Below are positions 51,963 through 60,278 of a DNA stretch of 64,000 nucleotides, one piece after another (within the stretch, counting starts at the first letter, position 1; each line of letters opens with the position of its first letter). Source of the DNA: Candidatus Tumulicola sp. (lineage in GTDB: Bacteria; Vulcanimicrobiota; Vulcanimicrobiia; Vulcanimicrobiales; Vulcanimicrobiaceae); contig DASXDT010000006.1 of NCBI GenBank assembly GCA_036490475.1, forward strand, positions 372,001 to 436,000, given 5' to 3'. Position numbers and translations under genes: made by a program. Under the pieces are notes generated by a model. The model had not been told where the DNA came from. It made no database searches and saw only the letters and a program-made list of their open reading frames with translations.

Positions 51963-53348
51963 TTAAACCAGACGCTCGTGGGTACGGCGTTTCCAGACGA
52001 ACTCGTAGTAGCTGAACTGCAATACCAGACCGCTGCAGAACGCGATCGGATAGCCCATCCAGACGCCGGGCAATCCGAAGTGGCGCATTAAGAGATAGGC
52101 GGCCGGCACTTCGATGCACCAGATCGAAACAACGCTGATCGTCGTGGGCCATAACACCGCTCCGCTGCCGCGCATGACGCCGCTGAGAACTGCGTTGTTG
52201 CCGAATATTACGTAGCTCCATAGCGTGATCGTCAGCAAACCGTGGGCGATCGCTAGCGTCCGTTCGCTAACGATAAACCATCCGAGAATATCCCAAGCGA
52301 ACACATAGCATAGAGCGACCAGCACGATGCCCATGATGTAGTTCAAGCCGACCGCATTGCGGACGACCGATCCGAGCTTATCCTCGCGGCGCGCGCCGAT
52401 GCACTGCGCGGCGAAGATCGACGCGGTGATACCGATCGAGATGGCTGGAAACTGCACGTAGCTGACGACTTGGTTGACGGCACCATACGCAGCCGTGGCA
52501 TCCGAACCGAAACGGTTGACGAACCCCAGCAAGGCGATTTCGGCCAACGAAACCATCATGATTTGGAAGCCGGTAGGAACGCCGATTCGTATGACCGTTC
52601 GTAGAATCGTCCAGTCGACCAGCATATCCGACAGCGTTTCGCGATCGAATTTTAGCGGATGATTCTGGCGATGCAACGTCCACAGAAGCCACGCAAACGC
52701 GCCGCCGTTGGCGAACAATCCCGCCACCGCGGCCGAGACGACCCCCAACTTAGGAAAGCCGAACCAGCCCAGGATAAACAACGGCGTGATGACGACGATC
52801 AGCAGCGTCGAAACGATCAATGCATAGAGCGGCGTTGTGGTGTCACCGGTGCCGCGTAGAAACGTCGTGTACGCGATATACGTGAAGATGACCGGCATCG
52901 TAAGAAATACGACCTTCGCGTACGCATCCGATTGCGCCAAAATATTGGCCGGCGTTGCGAGCAGCCCCAAGATCCAGGGCGAGACGAGGAAACCGATGAC
53001 GGCGACCGCGATGCCCATGTATAAGGCGGCGCCGAGCACGGTGCCCGCAATTTTTTTGACCTTGGTATGGTTGCCGGCCCCGAACGCCTGGCCAATCAAA
53101 ACGCTGCCGCCGCTCGCGATTCCAATGAAAAACGAGATGAGCAAAAACAGTAGCGGGAAGACCGCCGACATCGCGCCCAGCGAAGCCGTTCCGAGCAGCC
53201 GCCCGATCCAAACGCTGGCAACGGTCTGCGATGCCGCTTGCAGCACGTTGCTAAGCATCAGCGGCACCAAAAAGACGAGCATCGTACGCCACATGGGCCG
53301 CTGCTCGTCGAAGATGTTGACCCCGCGACGAGCGGCGGCCTGAGCCAT
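51963..53348 (-). CDS. MATE-family multidrug efflux transporter
   Basis: A 461-residue, 12-helix antiporter of the MATE (NorM/DinF) family. MLVFLVPLMLSNVLQAASQ, then ASGGSVLIGQAFGAGNH, TTFLRGTGDTTTPLYALI and the mirrored second half (GVPTGFQIMMVSLAEIALL, FAAQCIGARREDKLGSVVR) are characteristic. It expels cationic or drug-like compounds using a Na+ or H+ gradient. It follows the PadR gene by five bases, the standard arrangement of a ligand-sensing repressor and its pump. The stop is four bases from that of the convergent kal gene. Confidence 0.94.
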   Translation of the reverse strand: MAQAAARRGVNIFDEQRPMWRTMLVFLVPLMLSNVLQAASQTVASVWIGRLLGTASLGAMSAVFPLLFLLISFFIGIASGGSVLIGQAFGAGNHTKVKKIAGTVLGAALYMGIAVAVIGFLVSPWILGLLATPANILAQSDAYAKVVFLTMPVIFTYIAYTTFLRGTGDTTTPLYALIVSTLLIVVITPLFILGWFGFPKLGVVSAAVAGLFANGGAFAWLLWTLHRQNHPLKFDRETLSDMLVDWTILRTVIRIGVPTGFQIMMVSLAEIALLGFVNRFGSDATAAYGAVNQVVSYVQFPAISIGITASIFAAQCIGARREDKLGSVVRNAVGLNYIMGIVLVALCYVFAWDILGWFIVSERTLAIAHGLLTITLWSYVIFGNNAVLSGVMRGSGAVLWPTTISVVSIWCIEVPAAYLLMRHFGLPGVWMGYPIAFCSGLVLQFSYYEFVWKRRTHERLV

Positions 53349-53353
53349 GGCGG

Positions 53354-53872
53354 TTACTCCTGGGCGAGCAGCGTGTAGATCTCTTTACGCGCCCGGTCGA
53401 GCAGTTCGCGGACGTGCTCTACCGTCTCCGGCTTGGAGTCGCGGCCGATTTGCGCGACCGCTTGCATTAAGCGACCGGCGGCACTGCGTAACTCGTTGCC
53501 TTCGCCCATCTCGGGCGCATCGTCATCGGCATCTCCGAAGAAGCCGTGACGCATCGGACCATGCTCGCTGAGATGCTTACGCCCCTCCTCGGTGATCTCG
53601 TATATGCGCCGGTCGCCCTCGTCGCGTCCGGCAATCAGACCCTCTTCCTCAAGGGTGGTCAGAATCGGGTAGATCGACCCGCCGCCGCCGCCCCAGCCTC
53701 TACGACGAAAGTCTTGAATCAAGTCGTAGCCGTGGCCCGGATCGTCGGCCAGCCGCTTTAAAATGACGAATTTTAGAATCCCGCGCTTGAATCGACGGCC
53801 CATATGCCGCAAGTGTCCGCCGAAGTCTTCGCCGAATCCGCCTCGGTGGTGATGATGAATATGTTCTCTCAT
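53354..53872 (-). CDS. PadR-family transcriptional repressor with His-rich N-terminus
   Basis: A winged-helix regulator of 172 residues. The DNA-binding domain (about 28-105) has KRGILKFVILKRLADDPGHG, YDLIQDF, GSIYPILTTLEEEGLI and RRIYEITEEGRKHL. The C-terminal helices (about 130-170) form the dimerisation arm. The first 25 residues are unusual: EHIHHHHRGGFGEDFGGHLRH-type His/Gly-rich sequence that could bind metal. It probably represses itself and the MATE pump until a drug binds. An inverted repeat covers its promoter, and the mRNA should be leaderless. Confidence 0.92.
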   Translation of the reverse strand: MREHIHHHHRGGFGEDFGGHLRHMGRRFKRGILKFVILKRLADDPGHGYDLIQDFRRRGWGGGGGSIYPILTTLEEEGLIAGRDEGDRRIYEITEEGRKHLSEHGPMRHGFFGDADDDAPEMGEGNELRSAAGRLMQAVAQIGRDSKPETVEHVRELLDRARKEIYTLLAQE

Positions 53873-53878
53873 GTCGAT

Positions 53879-53907
53879 ACAGTATTTGATATATCGATAT
53901 CTGTCAA
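53879..53907 (-). promoter_or_regulatory. padR promoter with overlapping operator
   Basis: Minus strand: consensus -35 TTGACA at 53907-53902, a 17-base spacer, and -10 TACTGT at 53884-53879, which ends six bases before the ATG at 53872. An imperfect inverted repeat with arms ACAGTAT and ATATCTGT (53879-53904) and the palindrome ATATCGATAT (53891-53900) cover both boxes, as expected for an autoregulated PadR gene. Confidence 0.65.
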
Positions 53908-53961
53908 CATCTGTCGGGGCGAGAAGCGGGACGCAGGGCCGCCGGCGGTGTAGCCACGCGA

Positions 53962-54237
53962 GTGCGGCTCGATAAATTTATGAAGGTTTCGCGGCTTTCG
54001 CGCCGGCGCAGCGAGGCACACGAAGCGCTCGAACACGGCCGCATTACCAAAGATGGCAAACCGCTAAAACCAGGCTATCAAGTAAAACAGGGCGACATCA
54101 TCGATATCCATTACGCGACGCGATTCGTAACCGTCATCATACGAGACGTTCCGTTACGCGTCACGCCATCGGTCAAGCCGGCCGATTTGTACGATGTCGT
54201 TTCCACTCGCCGGGACGACCCGGCCGACTGGGCGTGA
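53962..54237 (+). CDS. rqcP: S4-domain RNA-binding protein RqcP (YabO/HslR-like)
   Basis: A 91-residue S4-domain protein. It opens MRLDKFMKVSRLSRRRSEAH, with the S4 fold through KPGYQVKQGDIIDIHYATR; a short basic-acidic tail follows. RqcP binds stalled 50S subunits and helps RqcH add C-terminal Ala tails in ribosome-associated quality control; HslR has a similar heat-shock role. The start is GTG at 53962, and no clear ribosome site was seen. Its TGA overlaps the GTG of whiA. Confidence 0.9.
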   Translation: MRLDKFMKVSRLSRRRSEAHEALEHGRITKDGKPLKPGYQVKQGDIIDIHYATRFVTVIIRDVPLRVTPSVKPADLYDVVSTRRDDPADWA

Positions 54238-55094
54238 CCGGCAGCGACGTCAAGGACTCGCTGGCGCGCGAGATTCCGGAGTGCGCCGGCTGCCGCAATG
54301 CGTTGGGCGATGCACTCATTCTGTACGGCGCTCGCGACGGACGATTCGTGGCACACCGCCCGGCGGTGGCACGGCTTTTCTGGTCGCTGCTGGGCGCCGA
54401 CCGAAAACAGCATCCGATTCGACGGCTGCCGCCTTCTAGACTCGGCCTGTCCGGGTTCGAGATCGCGGTACCGGATAGCCGGTCGACGGCGCCGCCGGTA
54501 CCGTCGCGCCGCTGCGAGCGTTCGGCTGAGATTCGCGGTGCATTTTTGGCCTGTGGCACGTTGACGGCCGCCGGCCGCGGCTATCATCTGGAGTTCGTCC
54601 CGCAGGACGGGCGTGCCGTACGCCTGGCGCGGCTGCTGCAGCCGTTCGGCGTGCCCAAGCGCGGGCATCGCAACCGGCGCGAAACGTTGTATTACAAAGA
54701 CTTCGAGGCCATCGCCGGCGTACTCGCCGCAATGGGCGCCCACGCCGCGGTTCTCGCGCTCGAGGACCTGCGCGCGCTGCGCGAGACCAAGAATCGCGTG
54801 CACCGATTGGTCAACTCCGAAGCCGCCAATCTGCAACGAACCGCCGCGGCAGCGGCCACGCAGAGCGAGTCGGCCCGCATTCTCGCGCAGGCGATCGGTC
54901 TCGAAACGCTGCCCTCCGCCCTTCGAGAAATTGCCGAGCTTCGACTCGAGCATCCGGACGAATCGTTGGCGGAACTCGGGCGCCGCTGCCGGCCGCCGGT
55001 CGGCAAACCCACCGCCAGCGGACGTCTGGCATCGTTGCGCCGGATGGCCGAGCGGGTACGAACCGGGCAGGGGCCCGTCAAGCAGGCCCGGTAA
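54234..55094 (+). CDS. whiA: WhiA-like DNA-binding protein
   Basis: A 286-residue WhiA homologue. The N-terminal LAGLIDADG-like fold includes CERSAEIRGAFLACGTL and KRGHRNRRETLYYKDFEAI. LRETKNRVHRLVNSEAANL links to the C-terminal helix-turn-helix, where LRLEHPDESLAELGRRC and PPVGKPTASGRLASLRRM are the recognisable signature. WhiA controls sporulation genes in actinomycetes and affects division and central metabolism in Firmicutes. Here it sits 32 bases before gapA. GTG start in a GTGA overlap with rqcP. Several family positions are Arg-shifted, so it is a divergent member. Confidence 0.88.
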   Translation: MTGSDVKDSLAREIPECAGCRNALGDALILYGARDGRFVAHRPAVARLFWSLLGADRKQHPIRRLPPSRLGLSGFEIAVPDSRSTAPPVPSRRCERSAEIRGAFLACGTLTAAGRGYHLEFVPQDGRAVRLARLLQPFGVPKRGHRNRRETLYYKDFEAIAGVLAAMGAHAAVLALEDLRALRETKNRVHRLVNSEAANLQRTAAAAATQSESARILAQAIGLETLPSALREIAELRLEHPDESLAELGRRCRPPVGKPTASGRLASLRRMAERVRTGQGPVKQAR

Positions 55095-55126
55095 ATCGAC
55101 GCGTTCTCACTTCACGGAGCATTGCA

Positions 55127-56140
55127 TTGCGTATCGGAATTAACGGCTTCGGCCGCATCGGCCGGAACTTCGCCAAGGCGCTGATCGAGCATCACCCCGA
55201 CATCGAAATTGCGGCAGTCAACGACCTCACCAGTGCCGCCGAGTGCGCGCACCTCTTCAAGTACGACAGCAACTACGGGACGTATCCGGGAGACGTTTCG
55301 TCATCTGGCGATTCCATCAAGATCGACGATCGAACGATCGCGGTGACCGCCGAGCGCGATCCAGCCAAGCTGCCGTGGGGTAAACTGGGCGTCGATGTGG
55401 TGATCGAGTCGACCGGACTGTTCACCGACGCCGCCAAAGCGCGCGCGCACATCGACGGCGGCGGCGCCAAAAAAGTGCTGATCTCTGCACCGGCCAAGGG
55501 CGAAGATCTCACGGTGGTGCTGGGCGTCAACGATGGCCAGTACGATCCGCAAAAGCACAACGTCATTTCGAACGCGTCGTGCACGACCAACTGCTTGGCG
55601 ACGGCCGTCAAGCCGATCGTGGATCATCTCGGATGGGTGAAAGGTTTTATGACGACCATTCACTCGTATACGAACGATCAGAACATTCTCGACGCTCCGC
55701 ATAAAGATTGGCGTCGCGCGCGCAACGCCGCGACCAACATCATCCCGACGTCGACCGGCGCGGCCAAAGCGCTCTATCTAACGATTCCCGAAGTGCAAGG
55801 AACGTTCGACGGATTCGCGTTACGCGTACCGACGCCGACCGTTTCGATGATCTATCTCGTCGTTCAAACGAAAAAAGAAACGACCCGGGAAGAGCTCAAC
55901 GGCATCTTGCGCGATGCAGCCAACGGCCCGATGTCGCGCTACGTCAGGTTCACCGAAGAGGAGTTGGTGTCGTCCGATTTCAAACGCGATCCGCACAGTT
56001 CCATCATCGATGGTAAGCTCACCAACGTAATGGGCGACTTGATTCAAGTCGCGGCATGGTACGACAACGAGTGGGGCTACTCGTGCCGTCTCGCCGATCT
56101 CACCGACATCGTTCTCAAAACGCTTCCAGCGCCGAAATAG
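55127..56140 (+). CDS. gapA: Glyceraldehyde-3-phosphate dehydrogenase
   Basis: A 337-residue NAD-dependent GAPDH. GINGFGRIGRNFAKALIE is the Rossmann opening, and Asp33 in AVNDLT indicates NAD preference. The nucleophile Cys152 lies in SNASCTTNCLA, the base His in TTIHSYTNDQ, and AAWYDNEWGYSCR ends the catalytic domain. The start is TTG at 55127, which gives the family N-terminus and has GGAG seven bases upstream. First of four glycolytic genes in the order gap-pgk-tpi-gpmI. Confidence 0.97.
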   Translation: MRIGINGFGRIGRNFAKALIEHHPDIEIAAVNDLTSAAECAHLFKYDSNYGTYPGDVSSSGDSIKIDDRTIAVTAERDPAKLPWGKLGVDVVIESTGLFTDAAKARAHIDGGGAKKVLISAPAKGEDLTVVLGVNDGQYDPQKHNVISNASCTTNCLATAVKPIVDHLGWVKGFMTTIHSYTNDQNILDAPHKDWRRARNAATNIIPTSTGAAKALYLTIPEVQGTFDGFALRVPTPTVSMIYLVVQTKKETTREELNGILRDAANGPMSRYVRFTEEELVSSDFKRDPHSSIIDGKLTNVMGDLIQVAAWYDNEWGYSCRLADLTDIVLKTLPAPK

Positions 56141-56146
56141 CAGCGC

Positions 56147-57328
56147 ATGGCGCTGCGCTTCATGAACGAGCTGGACGTCCGCGGCAAGCGCGTTCTGCTT
56201 CGGGAAGATCTGAATGTGCCGATGGACGGCGCGCGAGTGGCCGATTACACTCGGATCGACGCGGCGCTGCCGACGCTGCGCGCGTTGCACGACCGGGGTG
56301 CGCGAACGATCGTTCTCTCGCATCTCGGCCGGCCCGACGGCACGCCCGACCCGAAATACTCGTTGTGGCCGGTCGCGCAGGCGTTGTCCGAACGATTAGG
56401 GTTGCCGGTGGCATTTGCGGACGATTGCGTCGGACCGCAGGCGCAGGTGGCGGTCGCCGCACTGCACGACGGCGATCTGCTGTTGCTCGAAAACGTGCGC
56501 TTTCACGCCGGAGAGGAGCGCAACGATCCGTCCTTCGTCGCGCAACTCGCGGCATTGGGCGACGTCTACATCAACGACGCGTTCGGCACGGCGCATCGCG
56601 CGCATGCTTCGACCGAAGGGTTGGCGCACGCGCTCCCGCACGCCGCCGGACTGTTGATGCAAAGCGAACTGGACGCACTGCGCAAGCTCACGGATCGTCC
56701 TGCCAAACCGTTCGTCTGCGCGATTGGCGGCTCGAAAGTAGCCGATAAAATTGGTGTGTTCACCCACTTGATCGAATTGGTCGACGCGTTTTGCATCGGT
56801 GGCGGAATGGCCAACACGTTCTTAGCGGCCGAAGGAGTGCCGGTCGGCAAGTCGTTGCGCGACGCCGATCTGGAACCGGCGCTCGCCATCCTATCGCTCG
56901 CTCGGCGAAGCGGCGTCGCCTTGCATCTGCCCATCGACGCCGTCACCGGCAGCGGAGTCGACGATCCGTCGCCCCGAACCGTTTCGACCGCGGCAGTCGC
57001 CGCCAACGACATGATCCTCGACATCGGTCCGGCAAGTGCGAAGGCGTACGCAAACGTGATCGAACGCGCCAAAACCATCGTGTTTAACGGGCCGATGGGC
57101 GTGTACGAAAAGCCGGCGTTTCGCGCCGGCACGCAGGTGGTGGGTGAAGCCATCGCGCGCGCGACGCGGCGCGGCGCACTCAGCGTCGTCGGCGGCGGCG
57201 ACGCAGCGGCAGCCGCCCATATGCTGGGCTTCGCGGATGACGTTTCGCACGTATCCACCGGCGGTGGCGCGACGCTAGAATACTTGGAAGGCCGCGTGCT
57301 GCCGGGCGTCGCGGCATTGGAAAGCTGA
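56147..57328 (+). CDS. pgk: Phosphoglycerate kinase
   Basis: A 393-residue monomeric kinase that makes ATP and 3-phosphoglycerate. LLREDLNVPMDGARVAD, LSHLGRPDG and LLENVRFHAGEER form the 3PG side. FVCAIGGSKVADKIGV, CIGGGMANTFLAAEGV, GPMGVYEKPAF and STGGGATLEYLEGR form the ATP side. Gly replaces Ala in the usual GGAMA motif, which should be tolerated. ATG 56147 is used; ATG 56162 is an alternative. Six bases after gapA. Confidence 0.97.
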   Translation: MALRFMNELDVRGKRVLLREDLNVPMDGARVADYTRIDAALPTLRALHDRGARTIVLSHLGRPDGTPDPKYSLWPVAQALSERLGLPVAFADDCVGPQAQVAVAALHDGDLLLLENVRFHAGEERNDPSFVAQLAALGDVYINDAFGTAHRAHASTEGLAHALPHAAGLLMQSELDALRKLTDRPAKPFVCAIGGSKVADKIGVFTHLIELVDAFCIGGGMANTFLAAEGVPVGKSLRDADLEPALAILSLARRSGVALHLPIDAVTGSGVDDPSPRTVSTAAVAANDMILDIGPASAKAYANVIERAKTIVFNGPMGVYEKPAFRAGTQVVGEAIARATRRGALSVVGGGDAAAAAHMLGFADDVSHVSTGGGATLEYLEGRVLPGVAALES

Positions 57329-57333
57329 CGCGC

Positions 57334-58071
57334 GTGCCGCGTACGATCGTCGCCGGCAACTGGAAAATGCATAAAACAGCCGCCGATACGATGGCCTATC
57401 TCGACGTATTGTTGGCCGAACTCGAACAAACGCCGCCGCACGTCGACGTCATGCTCGCTCCCCCTTTCACGGCGCTTGCCGCCGCCTCGGCCCGGCTCGC
57501 GGGCTCGCGCGTACTGCTCGGCGCCCAAACGATGCATTGGGAGTTGGAAGGCCCGTACACCGGCGAAATTAGCGCACCGATGCTCGAAGAGTTCGGCGTA
57601 ACGTGGGTGATCCTCGGGCACTCCGAACGGCGCGCGGCATGCGGTGAAACCGATCGAACGGTCAATTTGCGATTGCACGCCGCGCTCGCGCAGCAACTGC
57701 TGCCGGTCGTCGCGGTCGGAGAAACGGCTGCCGAACGTGCCGCAGGCGCGGCAGACGAACGCGTCGTTCACCAAACGCGCGCCGCGCTCGCCGGAATCCC
57801 CAACGAATCGCTACAACGCATCGCGCTGGCGTACGAGCCGGTATGGGCTATCGGCACCGGCAACAACTGCGATCCAGACGAAGCCGATCGGATGATGCAC
57901 CTGATTCGCAACGCGGTTCCCGGCTTAGAAGAAACGCCGATTCTCTACGGCGGCAGCATGAAGGCCGCCAACGTCGCCGATTACACCGCCAAACCGAACA
58001 TCAACGGCGGCTTGATCGGCGGAGCGTCGCTCGACCCCCGCGGCTTCGCAGATTTAATTCGCCGAGCGTGA
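57334..58071 (+). CDS. tpiA: Triosephosphate isomerase
   Basis: A 245-residue TIM barrel. The active-site residues are present: Asn and Lys in AGNWKMHK, the electrophilic His in LGHSERR, and the base Glu in AYEPVWAIGTG. ILYGGSMKAANVADY and GGLIGGASLDP bind phosphate. The loop before the second half reads PVVAVGET where PILCVGE is usual. GTG start at 57334, five bases after pgk. Its TGA overlaps the GTG of gpmI. Confidence 0.96.
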   Translation: MPRTIVAGNWKMHKTAADTMAYLDVLLAELEQTPPHVDVMLAPPFTALAAASARLAGSRVLLGAQTMHWELEGPYTGEISAPMLEEFGVTWVILGHSERRAACGETDRTVNLRLHAALAQQLLPVVAVGETAAERAAGAADERVVHQTRAALAGIPNESLQRIALAYEPVWAIGTGNNCDPDEADRMMHLIRNAVPGLEETPILYGGSMKAANVADYTAKPNINGGLIGGASLDPRGFADLIRRA

Positions 58072-59615
58072 CAGCGAATCGCCCCCTGGTCCTCGCCATT
58101 CTCGACGGCTGGGGTTGCGCGGACGCCGGTCGCGGCAACGCGATCGACGCAGCCTCAACGCCGCATTGGGACGCACTCCTAGCGCGCTATCCTCACACCA
58201 CGCTGGAAGCTTCCGGCGTCGACGTGGGCTTGCCCGCGGGAATCATGGGCAATAGCGAAGTCGGCCATTTGAATTTAGGCAGCGGCCGCGTCGTTCCGCA
58301 AGGGTTGGTCGTCATCGACGAGGACGTCGCGTCCGGCGCGCTGGGCCGCAATCCGGTATTGACTGAGGCGATCGAGCACGTACGCCGTACCGGCGGAACG
58401 CTACACTTGATGGGGTTGCTATCGGACGGTTGCGTGCACAGCTCGCTCGGGCATCTGTTCGCGCTCATCGACGCGGCGGTGGACGCCGGCGTGCGGGTCG
58501 CGATCGACGCATTTCTGGACGGCCGCGATACGCCGCCGCGTTCCGCGCAAACCTACGTCGCGCGGCTCGAAGAACAACTCGCCGGCAGAGGCCGGCAAGG
58601 CGCAATCGCGAGCGTGTCCGGACGTTTCTATGCGATGGATCGCGACAAGCGATGGGACCGCACGCGAATGGCATACGATATGCTCGTCCACGGCAATGCG
58701 GCCCACCATGCCGCCACCGCCGCAGAGGCGGTCGATGCCGCGTACGCGCGCGGCGAAGACGACGAGTTCGTCGTGCCGTGCATCGTCGGCGCGGCACGTC
58801 CGGTACGCGATGGCGATTCGTGCGTCTTCTTCAACTTTCGCCCGGATCGTGCCCGTCAGTTGACGAGCGCGATCGATGCCGGAACTCCGGCCTACCGGCA
58901 CGGCGAGTTCGAAGCGTTCGTACCCAAAGAATTTCGCGATTTGTACTTTACCACGATGACGAAGTACGAGGAGCATTACAAAAACCCGGTGTTGTTCGGC
59001 CCGCGCCCGCAGTACGACACGTTCGGCGACGTACTTGCTTCACACGGGCTTCGCCAGCTGCGCCTAGCCGAGACCGAAAAGTACGCGCACGTTACCTATT
59101 TTTTCAACGGCGGCCGCGAAGGCGAATTGACCGGTGAAACGCGTAGGCTGGTGCCGTCGGACCGTTCGGTTGCGACCTACGACCTCGCCCCGGAAATGCG
59201 AGCGAATGAAATTACGACCGAAGCGATCGCTGCGATCGAGAGCGGAACCTACGATGCGATCGTGATGAACTATGCGAACGCCGACATGGTCGGGCATACC
59301 GGTAAATGGCAGCCGACGGTGCGCGCGGTCGAAATCCTCGACGATTGCATCGATCGTTTAGCACGCGCGGTATTGGCGGCCGGAGGAACGCTCGTGATTA
59401 CGGCCGATCACGGCAACGCCGAAGAGAAGATCGACGCAGACGGAAATCCGTTGACCGCGCACACCACCAACCGCGTTCCGCTCGTCATCGTAGGCAACGA
59501 ATCGAACTTCGCACTTGCATCCGGCGGACGCTTAGCCGACGTCGCGCCGACGCTGTTGCATCTGATGGGCGTCGACGTTCCCGAAGCCATGACGGGTCGC
59601 GACCTTCGCGCATAA
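58068..59615 (+). CDS. gpmI: Cofactor-independent phosphoglycerate mutase
   Basis: A 515-residue Mn-dependent enzyme interconverting 3- and 2-phosphoglycerate. VLAILDGWGCADAGRGNA opens the phosphatase domain; the phosphoserine nucleophile is Ser63 in GIMGNSEVGHLNLGSGRV. DGRDTPPRSA, GRFYAMDRDKRWDRT and FNFRPDRARQLT belong to the transferase domain. NYANADMVGHTG and VITADHGNAEEK supply the remaining metal ligands. GTG 58068 is chosen because of the GTGA overlap with tpiA and the correct N-terminus; the frame is open to 57843. Confidence 0.96.
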   Translation: MTANRPLVLAILDGWGCADAGRGNAIDAASTPHWDALLARYPHTTLEASGVDVGLPAGIMGNSEVGHLNLGSGRVVPQGLVVIDEDVASGALGRNPVLTEAIEHVRRTGGTLHLMGLLSDGCVHSSLGHLFALIDAAVDAGVRVAIDAFLDGRDTPPRSAQTYVARLEEQLAGRGRQGAIASVSGRFYAMDRDKRWDRTRMAYDMLVHGNAAHHAATAAEAVDAAYARGEDDEFVVPCIVGAARPVRDGDSCVFFNFRPDRARQLTSAIDAGTPAYRHGEFEAFVPKEFRDLYFTTMTKYEEHYKNPVLFGPRPQYDTFGDVLASHGLRQLRLAETEKYAHVTYFFNGGREGELTGETRRLVPSDRSVATYDLAPEMRANEITTEAIAAIESGTYDAIVMNYANADMVGHTGKWQPTVRAVEILDDCIDRLARAVLAAGGTLVITADHGNAEEKIDADGNPLTAHTTNRVPLVIVGNESNFALASGGRLADVAPTLLHLMGVDVPEAMTGRDLRA

Positions 59616-59757
59616 CGATGACTACGGTCGTCGCGCGCTTGGCGAACAAAGCGCCAACGTTTGTATTTCTCAGCGAAATCACTGCAGATGTCCAGACCGT
59701 TATCAGTAATATGTGATTAAACATAAGGAGCGCACCGAAACAGGGAGGCTGCTCCGA

Positions 59758-59877
59758 ATGGACGAGCGTTTAGTAACCGAAGATCGCGGCGTAGCGATAC
59801 TCGCAAGAGCGATGGTCTGGTTCACCCTCATTGGATCCGCAACAGTAGCCGTCGCATTCGCGGCGCACCTCCGCTGA
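59758..59877 (+). CDS. Small single-helix membrane protein, 39 aa
   Basis: A short frame that begins MDERLVTEDRGVAILARAMV and ends AFAAHLR. After about 12 charged residues comes one hydrophobic helix (VAILARAMVWFTLIGSATVA region, about residues 12-35). A near-perfect ribosome site GGGAGG (59743-59748) lies nine bases before the ATG, and AT-rich sequence just upstream (59700-59730) could hold a promoter. It follows gpmI by 142 bases. No family was recognised. The strong ribosome site and the membrane helix support a real small protein. Confidence 0.5.
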   Translation: MDERLVTEDRGVAILARAMVWFTLIGSATVAVAFAAHLR

Positions 59878-59969
59878 CGTACCGCCCCGTCATGACGGCG
59901 AAGCCACCTGGACGTTCGGAACGTTCCCCACCACGACTACGCGTGTGTCTCGGAATCATCCGACAACGA

Positions 59970-60278
59970 TCAAACGTCGATCGCATAACTACCGCTCGCA
60001 TCGACGCGCAGGCGCCGCCCTCCGACGGCGATCGAACGAACGCGATGGTCCCAGAACGACAAGACCCGAAAGACCGCCGGACGCAAACGCGCGACCACAC
60101 TGCGAGCCCGGCGCGACAATGCGACGGCGTCGCGCACCCAGGCGGGATGCTCCCGCGGAAGATCGGTAACGTCTCGTTCTTCCGCAATCGCCGCGACGAC
60201 CGGCTCGGGCGCCGCAACGGCAACGGCCGGCAGATGCGGAGCGCGTTCTTCAGGATCGACTCGACGCAACGAGTACAC
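59970..60278 (-). CDS. Small unknown protein overlapping the FliA-type sigma gene
   Basis: A frame of 102 residues from GTG 60278 (or 99 from TTG 60269) running past the sigma stop. Residues such as LRRVDPEERAPHLPAV, then an Ala/Val/Glu-rich stretch and WVRDAVALSRRARSVVARL, are followed by VFRVLSFWDHRVRSI and a terminal beta hairpin (VGGRRLRVDASGSYAIDV). Codon third positions look as GC-rich as in neighbouring genes. It overlaps the sigma gene by 29 bases on the same strand, which fits the coupling habit of this genome. No family was recognised and no good ribosome site was seen. Confidence 0.4.
   Translation of the reverse strand: MYSLRRVDPEERAPHLPAVAVAAPEPVVAAIAEERDVTDLPREHPAWVRDAVALSRRARSVVARLRPAVFRVLSFWDHRVRSIAVGGRRLRVDASGSYAIDV

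Noticed and set aside
59618-59716. 32-residue frame directly after gpmI
   Set aside because: No ribosome site, no membrane segment, and it ends in the AT-rich stretch likely to be a promoter for the following small gene.
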